A program made the position numbers and the translations under genes. A DNA stretch of 64,000 nt from Nostoc sp. NMS9 (GTDB taxonomy: Bacteria; Cyanobacteriota; Cyanobacteriia; Cyanobacteriales; Nostocaceae). Below, in pieces: positions 49,858 to 58,844 of the stretch. How positions within the stretch are numbered: the first letter of the stretch is position 1; every line of letters begins with the position of its first letter. A model generated the notes under the pieces. That model saw nothing but the letters and a program-made list of their open reading frames with translations. It did no database searches and had not been told where the DNA came from. The stretch spans positions 1-64,000 of the forward strand of contig NZ_JABXKL010000048.1 of assembly GCF_017114995.1 (NCBI RefSeq), given 5' to 3'.

Positions 49858-50577
49858 GTGAATCCTATGTATATCGAGAGCAAAGACAACTGCTTGAAAG
49901 CGATCGCCCATATTGAGTTTCTTGAAAATTATAATAGGCAGTTGTTGCTTCTATGATTAAAAGCTTCTGTAATTGGGTTAGTGATGATGTTTATGCTCTA
50001 TTCTTCAGCTTGTATTTAATTCAGAACACTCAAGTTATTGGAGTTAAGTCAAGAGTCAGAAACCCGAAAGACAAATTTCCAACAGGATTGGGACAATACT
50101 ATGGATGCGTTAATGTTTTATGGTCGCGAGACAGAAGTGATACCAATTCTGTATGAAGATGCGCTAAACCATACTTAAATACAAGAAAGAAAAACGAACC
50201 GCAAAGGACGCATTCGCGCAGCGTCTCGTAAGAGAAGGACACAAAGAAAGAAAGAAAGAAAGAAAGAAGAAGTTAAGAGAGTTTGGCGCAGCCTCACAAA
50301 GAAATGGTATGACAAAGCTTGAAAGCTATCTAGAACATTGAAGCAAAACACCAATTGGCATTCATGTCTTGTGGCAAGGACTGACTTTTCACGGTATTTG
50401 GAAAATTTTTATATTAAACAATCGCTTGCAACAGAATTTAATAAATAAGAGGGGTAAAGGGTAAAAGGTTGATAATAGTCCCCTACCATAGGAGCAATAG
50501 CTTTTTACCCTTTCCCTTGCCCCTTACCGTTCCTGATAAATAACTGATGATACACTTCCTGTTCCTGCCTTCTTGTA
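49858..50577. other. Intergenic with a microsatellite and dispersed repeat
   Basis: No gene. A short copy of the GCGTCTCGTA repeat at 50212-50236 is followed by six AAAG/GAAA units at about 50243-50269. A frame at 49953-50156 has no family features. STRR-like GGTAAAGGG repeats at 50452-50525. Confidence 0.55.
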
Positions 50578-51744
50578 TTAAGGCAATGTTGCTTCAGAAA
50601 TGCTCAAAGTGTTGTTTGCGTCAGCTTTCGAGGACTCATTTGCTGGAACGGATGCAGTTATCTCCCCAATGGCGCTGTCGTTTGTCCCGGTAACAGGACG
50701 CAAGGCACTTAAAGCAGTCTTAATTACAACAGCTGTAGGTACTGCCACAATTACACCCAACAATCCGCCAATTCTTGCCCCTGTTAAGACCGAAATTAAA
50801 ATCCAAACTGGATTTAAACCAGTAAAACTGCCTAAAATTCGGGGAGCAATTAAGTTTTCGAGAATTTGCTGTACAATTACCGCTGCGATCAACACTCTCA
50901 CACCCATTGAAAAATCTTGCAACGCTACCAATAGTGTAGTCAGGGCGATGCCTACAGAACCGCCAAAGGGGACGAGAGCCATCAGGCCAATAGTTAGTCC
51001 GAATAGCAATCCAAACGGCACTTTCAGCCACAAAAAGGTAGGAATAAGGGCTGAAGCCATACAGGTAGATAGAATCAACTGGGTGATGAAGAAATTTTGA
51101 AAGCTTAAGCGGACTGTTTTAGAGAAAGGCTCACGAAATTTATTAGGTAGCCATTCGACTAAACTTTCCCAGAGTTCACCCCCATGCTGTAAAAGATAAA
51201 AAGTCAAAACCATCGTCAAGAGAATATCTAGCAGACTAGTAACTGTGAGTACAGCCAGATTTAAAACTTGTCCTGCGATCGCTTGTAATTGTCCTTTGAC
51301 GCGATCATTGATTTGCACCACCAGGGCATCGAGGTTAATCGGTAAGCCAAAAGTCTCAGCTTTTCCGTTTAATATCATTAACTGAGAGCGTCCAGAGTCA
51401 ATTAACTCTGGTAAACGCGCCACCAGTTGTTGAGCTTGGGTAAGAGCCAGGGGAAAAAGTGTCACACCCAACGCCAATAAAATCGATAAAGCCAAGAGAA
51501 ATACTAAAATAGCAACTTGCTCTCTCTTAGCACCATGATGCTCCATCCAGCTCACGGGGTAGTTGAGCAGAAATGCTAGCACTGAGGCTCCGACTAAAAT
51601 GACTATGAGAGAATGGAAATAATTGAAAAATACCGAAATTGCCCAACCATTGATAACTAGCAGCGGAGCGAATAGCGCGATCGCCCCGATTCGCGCTATT
51701 GGAGTGAATGTTTGCCACCAGTCGAGTAGCTTACGTGTCTGCAT
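50578..51744 (-). CDS. AI-2E family transporter (PerM-like)
   Basis: 388 residues, about eight transmembrane helices: paired N-terminal helices (FAPLLVINGWAISVFFNYFH), a long soluble loop with amphipathic helices, and the conserved TIGLMALVPFGGSVGIALT and GLNPVWILISVLTGARIGG. Family members export small molecules or act in ion antiport. Substrate unknown. The tail is Ser/Ala-rich. Confidence 0.92.
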   Translation of the reverse strand: MQTRKLLDWWQTFTPIARIGAIALFAPLLVINGWAISVFFNYFHSLIVILVGASVLAFLLNYPVSWMEHHGAKREQVAILVFLLALSILLALGVTLFPLALTQAQQLVARLPELIDSGRSQLMILNGKAETFGLPINLDALVVQINDRVKGQLQAIAGQVLNLAVLTVTSLLDILLTMVLTFYLLQHGGELWESLVEWLPNKFREPFSKTVRLSFQNFFITQLILSTCMASALIPTFLWLKVPFGLLFGLTIGLMALVPFGGSVGIALTTLLVALQDFSMGVRVLIAAVIVQQILENLIAPRILGSFTGLNPVWILISVLTGARIGGLLGVIVAVPTAVVIKTALSALRPVTGTNDSAIGEITASVPANESSKADANNTLSISEATLP

Positions 51745-51808
51745 TTTGAGCTGATTGCGGAATAGAACTAAATGAAATTTTTCTTTACAGCTTATTATCT
51801 CTAACTAT

Positions 51809-52372
51809 ATGAGTCTTATTCATCCTTCTAGTTTAGGAGTTAGACTAACCCCAATGAAGAATTTTGAACCAAAAGAGAATGGGGAGTGGGGAGCAGGGGA
51901 GCAAGGGAGCAGGGGAGCAGGGGAGCAGGGGAGCAGGGGAGCAGGGGAGCAGGGGGAGAATAATCATGCCCCATTCCCAATGCCCAATGCCCCTTACCCC
52001 TTATCCCCAGAGGGGACCCCACCATCCCCAATGCCCAAAACACAGTTGCTTTTACATTTAGTTCCGATCGTCGGCTTTTTTCCATCCTTGTGGACGCTCT
52101 ATCGGGGCCAGGGTAGTCGGGAACAACTTGCTATTAGTCGTCTGTCTATTACTTTGGCACTTACTTGGTTGTTGAGTTATCTATTATTAGCTACCGGAGC
52201 AGCAACTTCAGATTTTTTTCCGCTACGTCTATTTATCCTCAATAGCTTTCTCACGTCAGGTTACTTTTTAGTAAGTGTTTGGTTGATTTTGCGTCTAATG
52301 CAGGGCAAATCTGGTCGTTTACCAGGGTTTAGTAATTTAGCAGAACGAGTGCTTGGCAAGTATTTATCTTAA
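51809..52372 (+). CDS. Small membrane protein with octamer repeats in its N-terminus
   Basis: The conserved part begins at a Met at 52031 (MPKTQLLLHLVPIVGFFPSL) and runs about 113 residues with three hydrophobic helices. Upstream, an ATG at 51809 is in frame through octamer-repeat sequence that reads GEQGSRGA over and over (residues 28-49), then Pro-rich repeats. Either the true start is 52031 or the repeat adds about 74 residues. Family unknown. Confidence 0.6.
   Translation: MSLIHPSSLGVRLTPMKNFEPKENGEWGAGEQGSRGAGEQGSRGAGEQGENNHAPFPMPNAPYPLSPEGTPPSPMPKTQLLLHLVPIVGFFPSLWTLYRGQGSREQLAISRLSITLALTWLLSYLLLATGAATSDFFPLRLFILNSFLTSGYFLVSVWLILRLMQGKSGRLPGFSNLAERVLGKYLS
51893..51958. repeat. Octamer repeat (GGGGAGCA)n
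   Basis: About eight tandem units of GGGGAGCA with one slip. Translated in any plus frame it gives the same 8-residue cycle GEQGSRGA and no stop; the minus strand gives CSPAPLLP. Confidence 0.9.
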
Positions 52373-52646
52373 TTTTTTAGGGTGATAATTTGTCGGTGTT
52401 TTTACTGATTTTTGGAAAAATTATGGCTTATTTATTTATATATCTAGTCAAATCCAGTTTATTATTGCCATACTTCAGTAAAACATCTCCAGGTTGTCCC
52501 AAAAAAAGAATAAATGCTGCTATAAGTGTTGTGGTTGACACTACATTAAAAAAGTTAGCACTGATAATTAAGAGTTAGCTATTATGGGTTGATTTGTTTG
52601 GGTGTTTTTAGTCTGCAAAATTACTGAATTTGATTAGTGAGTAAGT

Positions 52647-54083
52647 GTGAGGAAGTCTGTGACCATTCAAAGAAGTTCGGCGGAAGAAAACCAGTCGGGA
52701 AAAGCCTCAAAGTCTAGTAAAAAAATTTCCCAGAAATCGACATCAGGACGTTGGCTGTGGTTTTGGGTAGGTATGAGTGGTATTGCAATGGTGTCAGCAA
52801 CTGCGGGGGCACTTTTGGCGGTATCTTTAACCAGTACGCCTTTGCAACAAGCCCAGCTAACTCCCAAGGATGAGGCGGCCTTTGATAGCGATCGCATTTC
52901 TGGAGGTGTACTGCGATTTTCAGAATTAACTCGTCCGGTAAATCTTTTGGTGATGGGAATGAGTGTACTTCCCCCAGATATCCAAAACCCTCCTGAAGAT
53001 ACCAAAAATCTCAAATACCTACCCCAAGTAAACTCTTTTGATGGTCTTTCTGATGTGATGCTCTTGGTCAAATTTGATCCAGAGACGAAAAAAATAAATA
53101 TGCTCTCCATTCCCAGAGATACCCGCACACAAATAGAGGGGTATGGAGTGAAAAAAATTAATTCCGCCAATGTTGAAGGTGGGCCAGCTTTGACTGCCAG
53201 AACTGTCAGTAATCTCTTAGGAGGGGCGGGAATTGATCGCTATGTGCGAATTAATGTTTTGGGAGTTGCCAAGCTGATTGATGCTTTGGGTGGCGTGACT
53301 GTTTACGTCCCTAAAGATATGAAATACCAAGATGATTCTCAGCACTTGTACATCAATTTGAAGGCGGGTAAGCAGCATCTCAATGGCGATCAGGCACTAC
53401 AATTGCTGCGTTTTCGCCATGACGAACTCGGTGATATTGGTCGGATTCAGCGCCAGCAAATGGTCATCCGCGCTTTGATGGAGCAAACACTCAACCCAGC
53501 TACTGTTGCTCAATTACCTAAAGTTCTTGATGTCGTCAAAGAACACATTGATACCAACTTGACAGTTGAAGAGTTAGTGGCGCTAATGGGTTTTGGGGTG
53601 CGGACAAATCGCTCTAATATGCAAATGTTAATGCTGCCAGGTCGCTTTAGCGAAAAAGGCGAGTTTGATGCTAGCTATTGGTTGCCCAACAAAGATGGTA
53701 TTGCGAAACTGATGGCTCAACACTTTGGTTTGGAGTCAGAACAGGAACAGCTGGCGACTGCGACCGACCCCCGCTCTTTGCGTGTAGCAATTCAAGATAG
53801 TACAGGTGGCGATCGCTCTAACCTCCAACCGTTAATTAGAGCCTTGGAAAAATCTGGATATCGCAATATCTATGTCGCCAAGGCATGGGGTGAACCTCTA
53901 GATGTAACTCACATTGTCGCCCAACAAGGAGATGGTGACAGTGCCGAATCAATTCGCAACACTTTGGGATTTGGAGAAGTGCGCGTGGAAAGCACTGGCA
54001 ACCTTGGCTCGGATATCAGTATCCAAGTAGGTAAAGATTGGTTGCAACAAAAGTCTATTTTGGAGAAGTCGTTGACACCCTAA
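52647..54083 (+). CDS. LytR-CpsA-Psr (LCP) family protein
   Basis: 478 residues, GTG start. N-terminal membrane helix (about 33-55). The LCP domain contains SDVMLLVKFDPETKKINMLSI, PRDTRTQI, KINSANVEGG, LQLLRFRH and IGRIQRQQ. These residues bind the polyprenyl pyrophosphate. The C-terminal 110 residues resemble LytR_C. LCP proteins transfer polymers to peptidoglycan or finish cell-wall glycopolymers. Overlaps the next, convergent gene by 29 nt. Confidence 0.93.
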   Translation: MRKSVTIQRSSAEENQSGKASKSSKKISQKSTSGRWLWFWVGMSGIAMVSATAGALLAVSLTSTPLQQAQLTPKDEAAFDSDRISGGVLRFSELTRPVNLLVMGMSVLPPDIQNPPEDTKNLKYLPQVNSFDGLSDVMLLVKFDPETKKINMLSIPRDTRTQIEGYGVKKINSANVEGGPALTARTVSNLLGGAGIDRYVRINVLGVAKLIDALGGVTVYVPKDMKYQDDSQHLYINLKAGKQHLNGDQALQLLRFRHDELGDIGRIQRQQMVIRALMEQTLNPATVAQLPKVLDVVKEHIDTNLTVEELVALMGFGVRTNRSNMQMLMLPGRFSEKGEFDASYWLPNKDGIAKLMAQHFGLESEQEQLATATDPRSLRVAIQDSTGGDRSNLQPLIRALEKSGYRNIYVAKAWGEPLDVTHIVAQQGDGDSAESIRNTLGFGEVRVESTGNLGSDISIQVGKDWLQQKSILEKSLTP

Positions 54084-55149
54084 AGGCTATATCTGCTGAT
54101 ACTGAATTTACTACCTGGCTCAGTTCTTGGAGTTTAGCTGCTACTATACCATTGGTTAATAATTCTTCTGCTTTAGCTAAACCCTCTGCCATATCTGAAC
54201 AAATACCACTCCGCCAGAGATAAAATCCGCCATTCCACAAGGCTGTTTGCATTAATTCACCTGGTTTACCTGCTAAAACCGCTTGAATATCCGCCACCAG
54301 TTCTTCAGTAGTTCCAAGGGGTACGTTCTTGGTAGTAAAGCCGTAATCACGCGGTACGAGGTGCAATCGTTCTACCTCTTGGGGTGCTACAGATGAGGAT
54401 AAGCTGATGATTGCAGTGCGATCGCGTGGTAAGTCGCAACTACCTTCCAATCCTTTGACTAATGTAAATTTTGTTACTCCCCGCAGTCCTAAAGCTATCT
54501 GAAACATTCCTTCTGTCGGCGGATGGACAAACCCTGCAATTACGTGAGCATGCCCAGCATAAGGACACCAAATTAGCTCCATTGTCGCCAACGGCGGACG
54601 TTTGCCAAGTTGGTCGCGGTACTCCCAAATACTTGTAGTTAAGGGAAAATGCTGAGGTAGATAGATAAAGCCGATTCCCGTTTGCTCAAATACTTGTTGA
54701 GTTTTTGCTAGGGGTAAGGTAGTCCAATCGACTCCTAAACCCTGCCAAATATCTATCAGAGGTAAGCCATACTTAGTTGGTAGGCGATCGCTACCATGCA
54801 TTACCACTGGTTGTCCCACTGCGGCGAGTAGTAAAGCTGTTACCGGACTAATTGGTGCTGTGCGTGTCCTACCATCATAGGGGATGCCAAGAGCGATCAC
54901 TGGTCGCCCAGAGGCTATGGGTTGCAGTTTTGGCCCCAGTTCTTCATAAGCATCCAACATTCCAGCTAACTCTTCTCCCGTAGGACGCTTGATTCGGTGA
55001 GCAATCAAAAAGGCTCCAATTTGGGCTGGTGTCGCTTCACCCAGCAGCATCATTTTAATAGCGGTGGCTGCTTGGGCGCGAGTTAAATTCTCGGCTGTGT
55101 GGTTTCCGCTGCCTACTTTTTGCAGAAATTCCCGAAATACATTGCTCAT
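54055..55149 (-). CDS. Anthranilate phosphoribosyltransferase-like (TrpD2 type)
   Basis: 364 residues. TrpD-like fold: AQAATAIKMMLLGEATPAQIGAFL, but where TrpD has the PRPP motif GTGGD, this has GIPYDGRTRTAPIS. So it belongs to the divergent TrpD2/YbiB branch, which binds nucleic acid and is not a tryptophan enzyme. ATG at 55149. Confidence 0.87.
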   Translation of the reverse strand: MSNVFREFLQKVGSGNHTAENLTRAQAATAIKMMLLGEATPAQIGAFLIAHRIKRPTGEELAGMLDAYEELGPKLQPIASGRPVIALGIPYDGRTRTAPISPVTALLLAAVGQPVVMHGSDRLPTKYGLPLIDIWQGLGVDWTTLPLAKTQQVFEQTGIGFIYLPQHFPLTTSIWEYRDQLGKRPPLATMELIWCPYAGHAHVIAGFVHPPTEGMFQIALGLRGVTKFTLVKGLEGSCDLPRDRTAIISLSSSVAPQEVERLHLVPRDYGFTTKNVPLGTTEELVADIQAVLAGKPGELMQTALWNGGFYLWRSGICSDMAEGLAKAEELLTNGIVAAKLQELSQVVNSVSADIAFRVSTTSPK

Positions 55150-55370
55150 TTTTCCTTTGTCCTCTGTCCACCGTCATTTGTCTATTGTCCTTTGTCTTTC
55201 GTGATAAGCGAAAATGACTAATGACCGAATATTGGATTTTGGATTTAATAAATAAATGTAAGTTCGACTAACTAAAAATAGCAGGATGTTGAGCAGGTAA
55301 GTCTTGGGGGTAGATATCAAGAAATGGTTGTTAAAACAAATAAGTATAAGCAGTCAAACCCGCAATTAAC
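55150..55370. repeat. STRR-type repeats
   Basis: GTCCTTTGTC/GTCATTTG units at 55152-55198. Remaining bases are A+T-rich. Confidence 0.5.
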
Positions 55371-55613
55371 TTGACAATTAAATTTAAAACATTACGATGT
55401 CTAAAGTCCGTAAAATACATTGATAATCAGGACTTACAGGCAGTTTTAACATCAATTCATAATCAAGCCAAAAACGCTAAGAATAAGACTTTTATTATTG
55501 CCCAGCAATGGTTTCAAGCTGATTTACAGACGTATTTGGTATCCCATATACTGAAGAACCAAAATTTTTATACTTCTTTAGATAGATTGTATTACATGCT
55601 TAATTATTGGTAG
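55371..55613 (+). CDS. Possible small protein, unrecognised
   Basis: 80 codons with a TTG start and no clear ribosome binding site. The content is plausible for a globular or helical protein (YIDNQDLQAVLTSIHNQAK) but I know no relative. It could be a truncated gene. It lies 195 nt upstream of the leader-peptide gene on the same strand. Confidence 0.35.
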   Translation: MTIKFKTLRCLKSVKYIDNQDLQAVLTSIHNQAKNAKNKTFIIAQQWFQADLQTYLVSHILKNQNFYTSLDRLYYMLNYW

Positions 55614-55807
55614 TTGTTAGAGAACAGGCGCCTGAGGGCAAGAAATTTTAGCACATCATTCGTGTAAGCGCGGTCGCCGCCGCAACAATCCAGGTTTTTT
55701 CTACACTTTAAGAAAAGAAATTTTTTGTCCAAAGTCCAAGTATAGTTCGACGCGTCAAGACTAAAGCAGTTAACAAAAATCACTTTTGATTCGGGAGAGA
55801 AATCTAA

Positions 55808-56023
55808 ATGATTATTAACGACTTGAACTACTTAGAGCAAGCTGAATCCGCAAACACTTTAGTAGGCGGAAGTAACTACGGCAAGGGCTATGGCAAAGAC
55901 TACGGCAAGGTCTACGTCAAGGTCTATAGCAAGGTCTATGGCAAAGACTACGGCAAGGTCTATGGCAAAGACTACGGCAAGGTCTATGGCAAAGACTATG
56001 GCAAGGGCTATGGCAAAGACTAG
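55808..56023 (+). CDS. Candidate RiPP precursor: double-glycine leader plus Tyr-Lys repeats
   Basis: 71 residues with GGGAGAG 9 nt before the ATG. The leader MIINDLNYLEQ...LVGG (residues 1-21) has the form of cyanobacterial double-Gly bacteriocin-type leaders. The remaining 50 residues are twelve tetrads of the form Y-x-K-x: YGKG, YGKD, YGKV, YVKV, YSKV and so on, 12 Tyr and 12 Lys at fixed spacing, no Cys, Ser only twice, no Thr. DNA period is 12/24 nt. A terminator follows at 56166-56219, then a GNAT-type gene. It is likely exported after cleavage behind GG. Function not known. Confidence 0.7.
   Translation: MIINDLNYLEQAESANTLVGGSNYGKGYGKDYGKVYVKVYSKVYGKDYGKVYGKDYGKVYGKDYGKGYGKD
55880..56020 (+). 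repeat. 12/24-nt tandem repeat in the peptide gene
   Basis: Repeats of TACGGCAAGGTC / TATGGCAAAGAC encode the Y-x-K-x tetrads. Confidence 0.85.
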
Positions 56024-56165
56024 AAATTGAGTGAGTGTTGTGGAACCCAAATGGTTGTGTAACCTTCTCAGCGTGCTGGAGCTTACGTTTTCTACCATTT
56101 CGGAATCGCCGCAACCTCATACTTGCAAACCTGGGTTCTTCCACTTTAGCTTTTGATAGTTCACA

Positions 56166-56219
56166 AATCTCCTGGCTCTTGAAAGCGATACTTGGCCGCT
56201 TTCACCCAGGAGATTTTTT
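56166..56219 (+). terminator. Intrinsic terminator or attenuator
   Basis: 10-bp stem AATCTCCTGG / CCAGGAGATT, with an inner GAAAGCG/CGCTTTC stem, ending in TTTTTTG. It lies between the peptide gene and the GNAT-TPR gene. Confidence 0.85.
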
Positions 56220-56256
56220 GCAACTGCGTCACCTTACATCTGCCAAAGAGTTCAGT

Positions 56257-58608
56257 ATGAAAGACATCGAAATTGAGATCATTGATAATTTTGAAACGTT
56301 TCAAACGATCAGAAACCATTGGGACTCCGTATACAAAACCGATTCTGAAGCTCAATTTTTCTTGTCTTGGACTTGGCTATCTGGTGTGCTGATGAAAAAA
56401 TTGCGCAGCCATTCCCGTGCCGCGTGGTTTATATTAGCGGCAAAATCAACTGCCCCGACTTCAGAGTATGTGGCATTTTTTCCGCTAGAAATTGGGATCG
56501 CAGAACATCCCGAAGGCTGGCTCCAGAGTCGTCTGTCGATGATGGGAGTTGCAGATTCAGAGCATCTTGGGTTTATTTGCTTGCCAGAATACGAAGCAGC
56601 AGTCACTTCTGCCTTTGCCCAATTCTTTCAGCAACAGCAGGAAACTTGGTCTATTTTTGAAGTCGAAAATATTCAAACGAGCAAAGGTCGAATGAGTCGG
56701 TTCCTGGATCAGTTCTCCACAGAAGCCTTTGAATTGGCACAACAGGAACAGTTGAGCGATTTAGTAGATCAAATCGATAATAGCATTGTTCCGTACATCG
56801 CTTTGCCAGACGACTGGGAACAGTACCTGCAAACCGTCGTCAGCTCCAACACTCGACAGAAAATCAGACGCCTCTTGAGAAAAGTTGAAAGCTCCAACGA
56901 GTTCCACCTGACTCAGGTCAACGCAGAGAATTTAGATCTTCATCTAGAGATCCTCTTAGGATTTTGGCAAACCAATTGGGAAGGCAGAAAAGGCGCAGAC
57001 TACTGCCAAAAAATCGTAGAGAACGTCGGGTTGGTTTTGCGTCATAGCTTTGAACACCAAACCTTATACTTACCAGTACTCTGGCAAGGAAACCAACCGC
57101 TGGGTGCGATCGCAAACCTAATGGATTTTGATCGCAAAACGGCTCTCTTCTTCATGGCAGGTCGAGACGACAACGTAAAAGAGCTTTCTTCTGGTCTGGT
57201 TCTTCATGCCTATGGGATTCAACATGCGATCGACAATAAATTTAAAGTCTATGATTTCCTGATCGGCAACGAGGCATACAAGTTTTCGTTTGGAGCCAAA
57301 GCCCGTCAGATCAAAACCATGCTGATCCAGCCCAAGCGATCGCACCAAAATCAAGCGCTAAATTTAAGAACAATTCCGGAAGCGCTCCACCGTTTTGGCC
57401 ATTACCAACAAACCAACCGACTCGATCTAGCAGAGCAAGGCTATCGTCAAATTCTGAACGTGCAACCTCAACACCCAGGCGCACTCTATCGGTTAGGAGT
57501 CTTGATGCACCACAAAGGAAAGTACTCAATCGCTGAAGAGTTGTTCAGATATGTCCTTGAGCTGCAACCTCAAGATGTGAAAGCCTGGTTTAGTTTAGGC
57601 AACTTGCATCAAGCTCAAAATCAATTACCAGAAGCACAAGCAGCATATCAGCAAGCTTTAGCACTCCCCTCCGAATCCTCAATGCTTTCATCAGCAATCC
57701 ATCATAATCTTGGCTATACGTTGCAACAACAGAATCAATGGGAAGCCGCGATCGCACATTACCAAAAATCCCAAGAACTCCAGCCCAACTCCATCGAAGC
57801 AGAAGTAATTTTGGCAAATGCTCGCTACGCCCAGGGAACATTACCCCCAGAAAAGCAGCTGCATTACGCTACCCTCAACTATGAATTGGGTAGTAAACGA
57901 AAACAGGTAGGTGATTTAAAGGTTGCGATCGAATACTATCGCCAATCCATCACAATGCAGCCCACTCTAGCAGAAGCTCACTATCACCTCGGCATCGCAT
58001 TCCAAAAACTAGGAAACTTGGACGAGGCGATCGCATATTACCAAAGCGCCCAAGCCCTGCAACCCAACTATCTTGAAGCCGAAGTTAGTTTAGCGAATGC
58101 TCTTTATGCTCAGGGAAAGCTACCCTCAGAAAAACAAGCGGATTATGCTGCCCTCAATTATAAATTAGGCAACCACTGCAAACAGGCAGATGATTTAGAA
58201 ACTGCAACGGAATACTATCGGCAATCTCTCGTCCTAAATCCAAACCAACCAGAAGTTCACTATCATCTAGGATTTGCCCTACAAGAACAAGGAAACTTGG
58301 ACGATGCGATCGCACATTACCAAAGCGCCCAAGCCCTGCGACCCAACTACCTTGAAGCCGAGGTAGGAATCGCAACCGTCTTCTATGCACAAGATAAACT
58401 ATCCGCAGCGGATCGAGATCGCTATGCTGCACTCAATTACGATTTGGGCAAGGTTCACCACCAATCAGGAGATATCAAAGCTGCAATCAAATACTATCAG
58501 CGAGCGATCGGACTAAAACCAGATTTGACAGAGGTTCGCGATCGTCTACGCCAAGCACTGCAAGAAGAGGACGGTATTAAAATTAAGGTCAGTCGGGCGA
58601 AACAATAG
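56257..58608 (+). CDS. CelD-type GNAT fused to TPR repeats
   Basis: 783 residues from the ATG at 56257; the open frame extends to 56035 but that part covers the terminator. About 1-370: double GNAT fold of the CelD/FemAB-like kind (SWTWLSGVLMKKLRSHSR, NTRQKIRRLLRKVES, then SSGLVLHAYGIQHAI, YDFLIGNEAYKFSFGAKAR). These enzymes transfer acyl or aminoacyl groups. About 385-775: TPRs in a super-repeat of ~93 residues (e.g. LGNLDEAIAYYQSAQALQPN). TPRs may bind a protein partner. The neighbour is the Lys-rich peptide gene; a functional link is inference. Confidence 0.85.
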   Translation: MKDIEIEIIDNFETFQTIRNHWDSVYKTDSEAQFFLSWTWLSGVLMKKLRSHSRAAWFILAAKSTAPTSEYVAFFPLEIGIAEHPEGWLQSRLSMMGVADSEHLGFICLPEYEAAVTSAFAQFFQQQQETWSIFEVENIQTSKGRMSRFLDQFSTEAFELAQQEQLSDLVDQIDNSIVPYIALPDDWEQYLQTVVSSNTRQKIRRLLRKVESSNEFHLTQVNAENLDLHLEILLGFWQTNWEGRKGADYCQKIVENVGLVLRHSFEHQTLYLPVLWQGNQPLGAIANLMDFDRKTALFFMAGRDDNVKELSSGLVLHAYGIQHAIDNKFKVYDFLIGNEAYKFSFGAKARQIKTMLIQPKRSHQNQALNLRTIPEALHRFGHYQQTNRLDLAEQGYRQILNVQPQHPGALYRLGVLMHHKGKYSIAEELFRYVLELQPQDVKAWFSLGNLHQAQNQLPEAQAAYQQALALPSESSMLSSAIHHNLGYTLQQQNQWEAAIAHYQKSQELQPNSIEAEVILANARYAQGTLPPEKQLHYATLNYELGSKRKQVGDLKVAIEYYRQSITMQPTLAEAHYHLGIAFQKLGNLDEAIAYYQSAQALQPNYLEAEVSLANALYAQGKLPSEKQADYAALNYKLGNHCKQADDLETATEYYRQSLVLNPNQPEVHYHLGFALQEQGNLDDAIAHYQSAQALRPNYLEAEVGIATVFYAQDKLSAADRDRYAALNYDLGKVHHQSGDIKAAIKYYQRAIGLKPDLTEVRDRLRQALQEEDGIKIKVSRAKQ

Positions 58609-58844
58609 AAGCCAAGTGCGCAATTGAAAATCGCTGTAAGATGTATAGCGCTTTATTGACTTAATTCTCAATAATCACAAAGACGCGATAAATCGCCGTC
58701 TCTACAAAACGACTGATTATATGTAGAGACGGTGATTCATCGCGTCTCTTGCCTTAACCCAACAGTATTGCCCAGTCTTTGACTGTCCATACATTCATTA
58801 AGTCAGAGATTCAATGAATAGACTATTACCAAATCACCTTTTTA
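58609..58844. repeat. Facing palindromic repeats
   Basis: GACGCGATAAATCGCCGTCTCTAC at 58682-58705 (24 nt; shown in parts: GACGCGATAAAT then CGCCGTCTCTAC) and its inverted, slightly changed copy at 58724-58747. They form a long stem between two convergent genes. Confidence 0.7.

Noticed and set aside
49953..50156. 67-codon frame after the hydrolase gene
   Set aside because: No family features, no ribosome binding site, next to repeats.
55371..55613. Small upstream frame as a second peptide precursor
   Set aside because: No GG leader or repeat and a TTG start without ribosome binding site; kept only as a low-confidence gene.
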